A stretch of 9,865 bases of DNA from Methanobacteriota archaeon (GCA_023409695.1 JAEYQZ010000164.1:1-9865); one strand, 5' to 3'. Shown: positions 1-6,858, counted from the stretch's first letter. Notes: generated by a model from the sequence alone, not told the origin. A program made the numbers and translations.

Positions 1-164
1 TTCAAATGGTTCACAAAACGCCTGAATGGAGGCATCGATGCGAATTTTGTTTGGCATGCTTTCACTGGTGTCCAGAGGGGGCAATTACCAGCAGTGAACT
101 TAAAAACACCTTAAAATATCATCATCCTGATGTGAAAATTTCGGATATGGTGGTAAGGGATTAA
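1..164 (+). CDS. EFR1-type flavodoxin/ferredoxin fusion, C-terminal part only
   Basis: Partial gene entering from the left edge; the first whole codon is at position 3 and the TAA stop is at 162-164. The visible 53 residues contain CEFCLACFHWCPEGAI, a complete second [4Fe-4S] motif (CxxCxxCxxxCP). After it comes a short tail with KYHHPDVKISDMVVRD. This matches the C-terminal end of EFR1-family proteins, which join a flavodoxin-like domain to two ferredoxin-type clusters. The next gene is the same kind of protein and begins about 12-20 bp downstream, so the two form a tandem pair, probably in one operon. The family is thought to act in low-potential electron transfer in the cytoplasm; the physiological partner is not known from this sequence. 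All four Cys are present here, unlike in the downstream copy. Confidence 0.85.
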   Translation, partial: QMVHKTPEWRHRCEFCLACFHWCPEGAITSSELKNTLKYHHPDVKISDMVVRD

Positions 165-175
165 AATGTAAAGTA

Positions 176-1003
176 ATGATTTTTATGAGCACTGAACTTT
201 ACTATTTCTCAGGAACTGGAAATTCATTACATGTAGCTCTGGAATTACAAAAACGAATTCCAAAAACAGAATTAATGCCGATAGTGAGCTTTTTAGATGG
301 GAATACCATAAAAACCAGCGCAAAAACAGTGGGGATTGTGTTTCCTATTCATCTTGCAATGGCCCCTCCCATTGTAATTGAATTTTTGAAAAAGATGGAC
401 TTAAAATCAGCAGAATATATATTTGCAATTGCAACACGTGAAGGCAGTCAGCACAGGGCGTTTACTGATTTTAAAAAAGTACTGGGCAAGAAGGGTAAAA
501 ATCTAAATTCCTATTTTACTTTGAATATGGCAAGCAACGACCCCAAGTTTAAAAACTGGCACCAGGCAGCAGCAGAAGAACTGGCAGATATAGAATCAGA
601 AGTTCAAAATAATCTGGAATACATCCAAGATATTATTTTAAACAAAGATGAAAGTCATGAAAAAGACACTCAGTATACTGTTCCTATGCCTCTTTTCCTG
701 ATTTTCTCTCTGGTCCTTCCAGTTCTTAATAAATTTTATAATGTCGAGTTTTATGCTAATTCAAAATGTACAGGTTGTGGAACCTGCGAAAAGATTTGCT
801 TATCTGGCAAGATAAAGATAGTCAATGGAAAACCAGCATGGCAGAAAAAGGTAAATAGTTTTTTCTGCCATGCCTGTCTGAATTACTGCCCAGAACAAGC
901 GATTCAAATTAAATCTAACCGCTTTTTAAAGTCTTACACTAAAGAAAATGGTAGATATTCTCATCCATATGCAACAGCAGATGATATTGCAGGACAAAAA
1001 TAA
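176..1003 (+). CDS. EFR1-type flavodoxin/ferredoxin fusion protein with altered second cluster
   Basis: The N-terminal flavodoxin-like domain (about residues 4-150) opens with YYFSGTGNSLHVA, the FMN phosphate-binding loop. It also has the IVFPIHLAMAPP and ATREGSQHRAF segments usual in this family. A hydrophobic stretch at about 169-185 precedes the ferredoxin part. Cluster motif I is C198, C201, C204, C208 (CTGCGTCEKIC). Motif II reads SFFCHACLNYCPEQAI: S228 stands where the first Cys should be, followed by C231, C234 and C238. The Ser codon is AGT (857-859), one base from TGT. The likely role is cytosolic electron transfer through FMN and Fe-S centres, with partners unknown. Neither start has a clear Shine-Dalgarno. 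ATG 185 would give MSTELYYF, the typical family N-terminus, and is at least as likely as ATG 176. The gene follows a paralogue whose stop is only 11 bp upstream. Confidence 0.88.
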   Translation: MIFMSTELYYFSGTGNSLHVALELQKRIPKTELMPIVSFLDGNTIKTSAKTVGIVFPIHLAMAPPIVIEFLKKMDLKSAEYIFAIATREGSQHRAFTDFKKVLGKKGKNLNSYFTLNMASNDPKFKNWHQAAAEELADIESEVQNNLEYIQDIILNKDESHEKDTQYTVPMPLFLIFSLVLPVLNKFYNVEFYANSKCTGCGTCEKICLSGKIKIVNGKPAWQKKVNSFFCHACLNYCPEQAIQIKSNRFLKSYTKENGRYSHPYATADDIAGQK

Positions 1004-1325
1004 TTTAAAGTATTCTGACGATTAAATAATGTAATATGGGTGATTAAAGGTTTTATGGGCAAAAATCAAATAATTAGATGAGTATTGTATGCTATTTGTA
1101 AATTTAAAAAAGTGCCTCTGTGATAAGTATGATTAAAAGTATATACGGCAATTTTTCAAGACTCATGAATCCCTCTTTGAGGGAATAATCCACAGATCAT
1201 TCTATGCATATTATGTCAGTTTGCCATAGGAAGATTGGGTATGAATAAATTTATAAGGAAGTTAATTTGAAAAAAATATAAATGAAGCTCATGAGATACT
1301 TTGAGTCTGATTTACAGGAGTTCCT
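1004..1325. other. Intergenic region with promoter and a small inverted repeat
   Basis: This is about 320 bp without a convincing gene. It holds a perfect 5-bp inverted repeat with a 3-base loop (CCCTC TTT GAGGG, 1171-1183), which could be a weak hairpin or an operator. A TATA-like element lies at 1250-1257 and the ribosome binding site AGGAG at 1316-1320, both for the regulator gene at 1326. A 12-codon frame (1291-1329) whose TGA overlaps the regulator's ATG is probably chance. The 11-bp CTGGAA-type repeats found before the ABC operons are not seen here. Confidence 0.5.
1250..1257 (+). promoter_or_regulatory. Candidate TATA box for the first regulator module
   Basis: TTTATAAG in an AT-rich context. 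Transcription would start about 25 bp downstream (near 1280), leaving a leader of roughly 45 nt that contains AGGAG at 1316-1320. A second AT-rich possibility lies near 1275-1281 (ATATAAAT). No transcript evidence is available. Confidence 0.35.
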
Positions 1326-1607
1326 ATGAAGAAAGTGTTTTTGTGGTGGTTAATAGCAGGTAGTAAAGGCGGAGAAAATCGTGCCAGAATAATACTTGAA
1401 TTAAATAGAAGACCATATAATGCTAATAAACTTGCTCAAAAGCTTTCTCTTGATTATAAAACAATAAGGCACCATATAGATGTTTTAGAGGAAAATAACC
1501 TGGTAAAATCCACTGGAGAAACGTATGGTGCATTATATTTCCTCTCTGATGAAATGGAAAAGGGATTCGATATATTCCTGGAAATTTGGGAAGAATTTAA
1601 GGAATGA
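1326..1607 (+). CDS. ArsR-like winged helix-turn-helix transcriptional regulator (copy 1)
   Basis: A 93-residue single-domain DNA-binding protein. The N-terminus LWWLIAGSKGGENRARII leads into a winged-helix core. RPYNANKLAQKLSLDYKTIRHHIDVLEEN (residues 29-57) holds the helix-turn-helix and recognition helix, followed by a wing (about 58-72: LVKSTGETYGALYFL) and a C-terminal acidic helix. This is a widespread archaeal family of one-component regulators. It has no ligand domain or metal-binding cysteines, so any signal must come from a partner. The start ATG follows AGGAG by 5 bases. A three-helix membrane protein gene begins 27 bp downstream. The pair is paralogous to 6903-7512; the two regulators share about 55% identity in a by-eye alignment. 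Likely targets are neighbouring membrane or transport genes (inference). Confidence 0.85.
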   Translation: MKKVFLWWLIAGSKGGENRARIILELNRRPYNANKLAQKLSLDYKTIRHHIDVLEENNLVKSTGETYGALYFLSDEMEKGFDIFLEIWEEFKE

Positions 1608-1634
1608 TAAAATTAGAAAGAAAAGGTAAAAAAC

Positions 1635-1967
1635 ATGTTAATGGAAATTAATTTATTTGGACTGCCAGATATAATACCTACTTTGTTAATACTGGTTAAA
1701 TACTCTGCTTTAATAACAAGCATTGCAAATATCTGCCTTTTAGCAGGTATGCTCTATGTATACATGGAAAGATACCTGAAAGTTAAGTCCAAATTCACCA
1801 CAACTCTGGTTTTATTCGCATCACTTTTTCTGATTCAAAACATTTTATTTTCAGTTTATTTCTTATTCAGCATCCCTGAAACTCTTTTCAATGCTATACT
1901 TCCTTTTATATTTTTGGGCCTTGAATTTGCAGCCTTAGTATTGCTTTTAATGGTAACAAGGGAATAA
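1635..1967 (+). CDS. Small three-helix membrane protein paired with regulator (copy 1)
   Basis: A 110-residue, strongly hydrophobic protein with predicted membrane helices at about 24-44, 56-79 and 84-107. A short charged loop between helices 1 and 2 contains RYLKVKSKF. It is clearly homologous to the protein at 7213-7512: both share the NxxLL start of helix 1, a Tyr-rich end, the loop motif KSKF, then LxLFA and a conserved Gln in helix 2. It has no enzymatic motif and no signal peptide apart from the first helix. Because it sits 27 bp behind a winged-helix gene in both copies, a membrane sensor or anchor role for that regulator is a reasonable inference. Small three-helix proteins next to wHTH genes also occur in haloarchaea. 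Start ATG 1635 has an AAAGGT site 8 bases upstream; ATG 1641 is in frame and also possible. Confidence 0.75.
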   Translation: MLMEINLFGLPDIIPTLLILVKYSALITSIANICLLAGMLYVYMERYLKVKSKFTTTLVLFASLFLIQNILFSVYFLFSIPETLFNAILPFIFLGLEFAALVLLLMVTRE

Positions 1968-1976
1968 TTATTAATA

Positions 1977-2013
1977 TTTTTTTAGTATACTCTTTAATAA
2001 TTTGAATTTTTTT
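1977..2013 (+). terminator. Candidate oligo-T termination zone after first regulator module
   Basis: Two T7 runs (1977-1983 and 2007-2013) lie just after the stop of the small membrane protein. Oligo-T tracts on the coding strand are the usual archaeal termination signal. No strong stem-loop precedes them. Confidence 0.35.
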
Positions 2014-2062
2014 AACTGAAGGATTTAAATTCATTTTTAAAATATAAATTCATCGATTTTTT

Positions 2063-2112
2063 GGGAGGGAATTTGGAGGGAAATCCCACAATAATGTGAG
2101 GAAAATTTGGAA
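2063..2112 (+). repeat. Short 11-bp-phased G-rich repeat, possible operator
   Basis: GGAGGGAA occurs at 2064-2071 and again at 2075-2082, exactly 11 bp apart. Further GGAA elements follow at 2100-2103 and 2109-2112, the last in TTTGGAAAAA. The sequence GGGAAATCCC (2078-2087) adds a small palindrome. The zone ends 132 bp before the start codon at 2245 and about 45 bp before a TATA-like element at 2157. This resembles the position of the clearer 11-bp arrays before the two ABC operons. The match to their CTGGAA core is partial, so relatedness is uncertain. Confidence 0.35.
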
Positions 2113-2156
2113 AAATTACTTTTAAGAGTTTAAACAAGATTTAAGTAGTCAATGAA

Positions 2157-2165
2157 TTATAAAAA
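2157..2165 (+). promoter_or_regulatory. Candidate TATA box for the membrane protein gene
   Basis: TTATAAAAA in an AT-rich setting. A start about 25 bp downstream would give a leader of roughly 60 nt ending with the AGGGGC ribosome binding site at 2232-2237. Confidence 0.4.
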
Positions 2166-2244
2166 AATGAAACACATTGACCAAATTGTAAATTAGATAA
2201 AAAAACATCATTTGCGTTTTAGAATTCAAATAGGGGCAATTAGA

Positions 2245-3204
2245 ATGATTAATACTAAAGAAATTAAATCGGTCAAACTGACATCGTTTACAAAGATGAC
2301 AGCTTCAATTTATGGAGTTTTGGGCTTTATTGCAGCTTTAGTGATGTTAATAGCGTTAATAATCATGCAGGCTGTAGGAGTTATTCCTCAATTGCCACCT
2401 CAATTGGGACAGCTTAATTTTGTAACTGAATTAGGAATACCTTTACTTGTACTCCTTCCAATAGGCGCGTTTTTCATTACAATAGTAGTAAGTCTTTTCT
2501 CAGTAATGCTTTACAACACGTTAGTACCAAAATTAGGCGGTATAAAATTAGAATTAGAAGGTGAAGATGTAGTAAAAATTCCGGTAATTTCTTTTTCCCT
2601 GATTCTATCAGCAATAGGGGCTATATGGGCATTTATCGTAGGATTATTAATGGCGGCATTGGTTGTACCAATGTTTTCAGTAATAAGTACTCCTTCTATA
2701 GCAGCTAATGTCACAGATAATTTAACTGACACTGCTGGAACAACAGTAATAAGTATTTCTTCTATAACAACTAATATCACAACTAATTTAACTAATACTA
2801 CTGGAACAACTATACCAGACGGCACATTTGGAACAGCAGGAATAATATTGGCCTTGTTGTTAGTAATAGGACTGCCTATACTGGTATTCGTATTTGGATT
2901 TATATGGAACGCATTATTTGCACTATTTTATAACTACTTAGTCACCAGAGTAGCTAAAATTAAGTTAGAATTCGCGAATATAGCTGGAAGCTTACATGAA
3001 CTTAAACACATACCTGTAATATCAACAGCCCTGGCTGTGGCCCTAGTTTTCACATTATTAGGGATAATATTGGGTATCTTAAATGAGAATTATGCAGGAT
3101 TTATAACCAATTTTGTGTTTTACTTCATTCAAACAGCATTAATTGCGCTTTTATACAACTACCTGGCACCTAAGATTGGCTCAATTAAAATCAATATGGA
3201 ATAA
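2245..3204 (+). CDS. Multi-pass membrane protein with internal repeats and a sequon-rich loop
   Basis: A 319-residue membrane protein that I do not recognise as a named family; DUF3566-like membrane proteins are a weak comparison. Hydrophobic segments lie at about 22-48, 63-90, 113-147, 198-228, 259-280 and 286-305. A motif recurs three times: LYNTLVPKLGGIKLELE (89-105), FYNYLVTRVAKIKLEF (228-243) and LYNYLAPKIGSIKINME (303-319). IPVIS follows the first two (112-116, 256-260), so the protein seems built from duplicated halves. Between the halves a 22-residue unit is tandemly repeated (146-167 and 168-189). The two units carry five N-glycosylation sequons (N155, N159, N177, N181, N184), which suggests this loop faces outside. 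The start is ATG 2245 because AGGGGC lies 7 bases upstream; an in-frame TTG at 2212 lacks such a site. It lies downstream of the first regulator module, possibly as its target. Confidence 0.75.
   Translation: MINTKEIKSVKLTSFTKMTASIYGVLGFIAALVMLIALIIMQAVGVIPQLPPQLGQLNFVTELGIPLLVLLPIGAFFITIVVSLFSVMLYNTLVPKLGGIKLELEGEDVVKIPVISFSLILSAIGAIWAFIVGLLMAALVVPMFSVISTPSIAANVTDNLTDTAGTTVISISSITTNITTNLTNTTGTTIPDGTFGTAGIILALLLVIGLPILVFVFGFIWNALFALFYNYLVTRVAKIKLEFANIAGSLHELKHIPVISTALAVALVFTLLGIILGILNENYAGFITNFVFYFIQTALIALLYNYLAPKIGSIKINME
2680..2811 (+). repeat. Two 66-bp tandem units inside the membrane protein gene
   Basis: Units at 2680-2745 and 2746-2811 are in frame and encode VISTPSIAANVTDNLTDTAG and VISISSITTNITTNLTNTTG, each followed by TT. 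Long stretches of DNA identity remain (for example AGTAATAAGTA and TAATTTAACT). The duplication is therefore fairly recent, or maintained by slippage or selection on the loop. Confidence 0.85.
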
Positions 3205-3334
3205 TGAATTTAATTCAAGTTCACGACACCTCCGTGAAAATAGTAACCTGGTCCATGGAATTGTAAACATCTGGGTTCACATCATGGATCAGGACTTTCA
3301 AAAACCAAAACAAATGGAAAGGAGTTTTGGAAAA

Positions 3335-3835
3335 ATGAAATCAATACTAATTTTATATTCTTACCACCACCATAATACTGAAAAGATAGCTAAGGCAATT
3401 GCCCAAGTTTTAAGTGCAGATATCATACTGCCGAAGGATGTAAATCCCGAATCACTTCAAGATTATGATCTCATCGGTTTTGGTTCTGGAATATATAGTG
3501 CAAAACATGATGAATCTCTGCTTAAACTTGCAGATAGATTATCTGAAGTTAATAATAAGGATGCATTCCTTTTTTCAACTGCAGGAATAACTGGGAAATC
3601 CAAAATCGCAAAAGATCACTCTACGCTCAAAGATAAACTGGAATCTAAAGGTTATACAATTGTTGATGAATTCCAATGTAAAGGTTTTAACACCAATAGT
3701 TTTCTTAGACTATTTGGAGGAATGAATAAGGGTAGGCCTAATGCTCAAGATCTCAAATATGCGGAAGAATTTGCTAAAAGTCTAATTTCAGAAGGACCAA
3801 GACAAAATACTAGATCCGGAATTAGCTGGAAATAG
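3335..3835 (+). CDS. Flavodoxin-like protein
   Basis: A 166-residue single-domain flavodoxin-fold protein, near the usual length for short-chain flavodoxins. The N-terminal strand and FMN phosphate loop read LILYSYHHHNTEKIAKAIA (residues 4-22). The classical T/S-x-T-G-N-T loop is replaced by SYHHHNTE, a variant common in methanogen flavodoxins. YDLIGFGSGIYSAKHDES (44-61) and AFLFSTAGI (77-85) correspond to the isoalloxazine-contacting loops. The C-terminal part has FGGMNKGRPN (127-136), typical of this subgroup. It is likely a cytosolic FMN electron carrier. Start ATG 3335 is chosen because AGGAG (3320-3324) lies 10 bases upstream and the flavodoxin fold begins there; the frame is open further upstream, but that part overlaps the previous gene and has no domain. 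The stop codon is followed at once by a strong GGAGGT that now serves no intact gene. Confidence 0.88.
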   Translation: MKSILILYSYHHHNTEKIAKAIAQVLSADIILPKDVNPESLQDYDLIGFGSGIYSAKHDESLLKLADRLSEVNNKDAFLFSTAGITGKSKIAKDHSTLKDKLESKGYTIVDEFQCKGFNTNSFLRLFGGMNKGRPNAQDLKYAEEFAKSLISEGPRQNTRSGISWK

Positions 3836-3870
3836 GAGGTAAGCAACTTAATCAAATACAACAGTGAGGA

Positions 3871-4073
3871 ATGGCAATATTAATGGTAATTCCTATTTTT
3901 ATGGTTTTCATGTCTCGTTATTGCATTATTTAATAAATCGCTGTTAAACATTATCTATATTCTTGTTTTTAATCTCTTGGATGCCTACATACGTGGCTTA
4001 TGACAAATTTTTGATAGTTGTAGAGTTTGTGTTTAATGTAATAGTATTTTGCATGGAATTAGATCCAAAATGA
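3871..4073 (+). pseudogene. Decayed small membrane-protein gene with two frameshifts
   Basis: Three consecutive hydrophobic reading segments join only by changing frame. The first runs from ATG 3871 as MAILMVIPIFMVFMS. The next frame continues with LVIALFNKSLLNIIYILVF (about 3914-3970). The third frame gives WMPTYVAYDKFLIVVEFVFN and ends CMELDPK at TGA 4071-4073. The first shift falls in a TCTC dinucleotide, where losing one TC would explain it. The second falls at a run of five T. Together they read as one membrane protein of about 70 or more residues with two or three helices. I recognise the general type of small archaeal hypothetical membrane protein but cannot name it. GGAGGT at 3835-3840 may be its orphan ribosome binding site, with no ATG/GTG/TTG at a suitable distance. 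A sequencing error in one of the two places cannot be excluded. Confidence 0.6.
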
Positions 4074-4140
4074 ATATATTATTATCCATATTGACAGATT
4101 ATATTCATGGCAATTGATAGTCAAAATTGGAGAGAAAAAT

Positions 4141-4833
4141 ATGCCGCAGGAAATCAAAACAATTGAATTGCCCATTAAATTAGGATTAATTAAATTGGGT
4201 AGTGTAAACTGTTACCTTGTAAAAAACGGTAATGATTATGTATTAATTGATACAGGGCCTTCAAATAAACGTTTTGATATTGAAAAAGAACTGGAAGATG
4301 AGGGCTGCGCACCTGAAAACCTTAATCTTATAATCTTAACTCATGGTGACTTTGACCATACTGGTAACGCTGATTATCTACGTGAAAAATTCGATGCAAA
4401 GATAGCCATGCACTATGGGGATTTAGAAATAGTCAAGCATGGAGATATGTTCTCCAACAGAAAAGGTAATTTTCTAATTAAAATGTTAGCTCCTATTCTC
4501 TTTAGCTTTGGTAAATCAGAGAGATTTAGGCCTGATCTGCATATAGATGATGAACACAGCTTCTCAGAATATGGTTTTGACGCTAAAGTTATCTATCTTC
4601 CTGGGCACTCTAAAGGTTCTATAGGGATTCTTACAGATGATGGTAATCTATTTTGTGGGGATTTGCTTACAAATAATAAAAATCCAACTTTAAATTCTAT
4701 TATTGATGATAATGAAGAGGCTAATGTCAGTGTTGAAAAATTAAAAAGTCTGGAATTAAAAACAGTTTATCCTGGACACGGTAAACAATTTTCTATGGAT
4801 GAATTAGTGGAAAATAAAAATGAAATTAATTAA
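4141..4833 (+). CDS. MBL-fold metallo-hydrolase
   Basis: A 230-residue protein of the metallo-beta-lactamase fold, the usual size for single-domain members. Metal-binding signatures in order are LTHGDFDHTGN (H68, D70, D72, H73), LPGHSKGS (H156), FCGDLL (D174) and YPGHGKQF (H213). The second ligand position is Asp instead of His (HxDxDH rather than HxHxDH), a known variant in this broad family. The substrate cannot be told from sequence; relatives include glyoxalase II-like thioester hydrolases and other small-molecule hydrolases. The start is ATG 4141 because TTGGAGAG (4127-4134) lies upstream at normal spacing; an in-frame TTG at 4114 has no such site. AT-rich sequence at about 4073-4081 could supply a promoter. 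It stands alone between the decayed gene and the ABC operon. Confidence 0.9.
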   Translation: MPQEIKTIELPIKLGLIKLGSVNCYLVKNGNDYVLIDTGPSNKRFDIEKELEDEGCAPENLNLIILTHGDFDHTGNADYLREKFDAKIAMHYGDLEIVKHGDMFSNRKGNFLIKMLAPILFSFGKSERFRPDLHIDDEHSFSEYGFDAKVIYLPGHSKGSIGILTDDGNLFCGDLLTNNKNPTLNSIIDDNEEANVSVEKLKSLELKTVYPGHGKQFSMDELVENKNEIN

Positions 4834-4887
4834 TGTTATTTAATGACTGGTTATCTAGTTCTGATTAAAGCTCATTTTAAAAGTTAA

Positions 4888-4899
4888 TTTTATTTTTTT
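4888..4899 (+). terminator. Candidate oligo-T terminator after the MBL gene
   Basis: TTTTATTTTTTT about 55 bp after the stop codon, upstream of the repeat array and the next promoter. This is the form expected of archaeal termination. Confidence 0.4.
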
Positions 4900-4952
4900 A
4901 ATTAGTTGATATTAATTATTTCACATTCTAATTTTGTATTTATTCAAGTACT

Positions 4953-5005
4953 GATCTGGAAGAGATCTGGAAATAAACTAGAACTGATCTTGAAAAGAAC
5001 TGGAA
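4953..5005 (+). repeat. Five-unit 11-bp phased direct-repeat array (array 1)
   Basis: Five units start at 4953, 4964, 4975, 4986 and 4997, exactly 11 bp apart: GATCTGGAA, GATCTGGAA, AAACTAGAA, GATCTTGAA, GAACTGGAA. The consensus is RAWCTKGAA plus two free bases. A period close to one helical turn puts every CT..GAA core on the same face of the DNA. The array ends 121 bp before the ABC-2 ATPase start. A GATAAAAAA element at 5049-5057 could be its TATA box, which would place the array in the upstream, activator-like position. The likely role is an operator for a regulator binding cooperatively, probably one of the two neighbouring winged-helix proteins (inference). Confidence 0.8.
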
Positions 5006-5055
5006 AAATCTTTTTATTCCTTATCAAATCTATTTTAAACTGTAAACCGATAAAA

Positions 5056-5099
5056 AAGTCAAATTTGATATTTTTATTCTAATTGAAGAATTTTGACTT
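5056..5099. promoter_or_regulatory. Inverted repeat between array 1 and the ABC-2 operon
   Basis: AAGTCAAA (5056-5063) is matched by TTTGACTT (5092-5099), an 8-bp perfect inverted repeat with a 28-bp spacer. It covers the probable promoter and leader region. A comparable, longer inverted repeat lies in the same order relative to array 2. It could be a second operator or a leader hairpin. Confidence 0.35.
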
Positions 5100-5126
5100 A
5101 TAAATAAGTAAAGATGGAGGTTTAAA

Positions 5127-6037
5127 ATGGAATATGCTATTTGGACCCAGGGCCTTACCAAGAGCTATGGAGATTTTACTGCAGTGGAAAATTTAGAACT
5201 TAAAGTGCCTGCAGGTAAGGTCTATGGGTTTTTAGGAAGGAACGGATCAGGAAAGACAACCACAATCCGAATGATTATGGGCCTTATTAAGCCCAATGGG
5301 GGCTATATTAAAATATTTGGTAATGAAATCAGCAGAAACCGTGCTGAATATCTGCAAGATATTGGTGCCATAATAGAAACACCAGGTTTTTATGGGAACC
5401 TTTCTGCCTATGAGAACCTTGAAATAACAGCTAATATGTTTAAAGTTGAAAAAAACAGAATTAAGGAGGTTCTTGAAACTGTCGGCTTGTCAAATATTGG
5501 AGATAAGGATGTTAGTAAGTTTTCTTTAGGTATGAAGCAGAGGCTGGGGATAGCCAATGCGCTTGTTCATTCTCCTCGAATTCTTATTCTTGATGAACCT
5601 ACTAATGGTCTAGATCCTGCAGGGATAATTGAAATGAGGAAATTAATCCGCCAGCTGTCTGGATCAATGGGAATAACAGTTTTTGTTTCGAGCCATTTAC
5701 TAAGTGAAGTACAGCAAATCGCAGATTATATAGGAATCATTGACAGTGGGCATCTTTTAAAACAGGGTGGAATGGAACTGATCAACTGTAATGAACAGAG
5801 TTTCCTGGTGGTTGAAACAGATCAGTTAAAAAGAACAGCCGAGATAATTGAATCTCTTGATTTTGATTTCAAAAAAGTTAATAATGGATTTAAAGTATTC
5901 TGCGCTCGTGAAGATAATGTCGCCATTAATGAAAAGCTGGTTGGAAATCAAATAAATGTTTACAACCTTGAATCTGTTTCTAAAACATTAGAAGAGAGAT
6001 TTTTAGGGATTACAAACGAGAATCATCAGGTGGTATC

Positions 6038-6041
<4 letters not shown>
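5127..6041 (+). CDS. ABC-2 exporter ATP-binding protein (BcrA / lantibiotic-immunity-like)
   Basis: A 304-residue ABC ATPase with all motifs present: Walker A GRNGSGKTT (37-45), signature FSLGMKQR (132-139), Walker B ILILDE (152-157) with D-loop GLD, and H-loop H190 (VSSHLL). In place of the Q-loop Gln there is E84, in GAIIETPGFYGN. This E-loop is characteristic of BcrA and LanF-type ATPases that expel bacitracin- or lantibiotic-like peptides. The C-terminal 100 residues form the extra domain usual in this class. It should energise the permease encoded next, whose ATG overlaps this stop by 4 bases (ATGA). The start is set by TGGAGGT about 6 bases upstream. The 11-bp repeat array upstream suggests inducible expression. 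The substrate is unknown; E-loop relatives occur in archaea without known lantibiotics. Confidence 0.92.
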
Positions 6042-6778
<737 letters not shown>

Positions 6779-6783
6779 ATCAC

Positions 6784-6805
6784 AGAGGCTTATTTTTAAG
6801 CCTCT
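6784..6805 (+). terminator. Stem-loop at the end of the ABC-2 operon
   Basis: AGAGGCTTA (6784-6792) pairs perfectly with TAAGCCTCT (6797-6805) around a TTTT loop. This 9-bp stem starts 5 bases after the permease stop. No strong T-run follows, so it may stabilise the 3' end of the message rather than terminate by itself. Confidence 0.5.
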
Positions 6806-6847
6806 TAAATATTTAATAGAAATAGAGAAACATAAATCTGATAACCT

Positions 6848-6858
6848 TAATATAATTT
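6848..6858 (+). promoter_or_regulatory. Candidate TATA box for the second regulator module
   Basis: TTAATATAATT about 45 bp before the regulator ATG. Initiation near 6880 would leave a short leader containing GAGAGGT at 6892-6898. Confidence 0.35.

Noticed and set aside
1171..1183. CCCTC-TTT-GAGGG hairpin as a terminator for the ferredoxin genes
   Set aside because: It is about 170 bp past the stop, has only 5 pairs, and no T-run follows.
1291..1329. 12-codon upstream frame whose TGA overlaps the regulator ATG
   Set aside because: It lacks a ribosome binding site and its sequence (MRYFESDLQEFL) has no recognisable feature. The ATGA overlap can arise by chance, so it is noted only as a remote leader-peptide possibility.
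2026..2053. TAAATTCAT direct repeat 19 bp apart
   Set aside because: It lies in very AT-rich sequence where such repeats are expected by chance.
2212..2244. TTG start for the membrane protein
   Set aside because: No ribosome binding site; ATG 2245 has AGGGGC at proper spacing and fits the first membrane helix.
2511..2825. Open frame on the minus strand inside the membrane protein gene
   Set aside because: It lies wholly opposite a convincing gene, has low-complexity Val/Ile content expected from the complement of hydrophobic codons, and has no ribosome binding site or domain.
3220..3238. TTCACG...CGTGAA inverted repeat between the membrane protein and flavodoxin genes
   Set aside because: A 6-bp stem with a 7-base loop and no T-run is too weak to call a terminator, and no operator parallel is seen elsewhere.
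3143..3334. Upstream extension of the flavodoxin gene
   Set aside because: The added residues overlap the previous gene's end, have no domain, and the AGGAG site sits before ATG 3335.
4114..4140. TTG start for the MBL-fold protein
   Set aside because: ATG 4141 has a GGAG site at correct distance; the extension adds nine residues with no support.
4953..5005. Reading the 11-bp arrays as CRISPR
   Set aside because: Units are 9 bp with 2-bp gaps and no spacers, and no cas gene is near; a protein-binding iteron array fits better.
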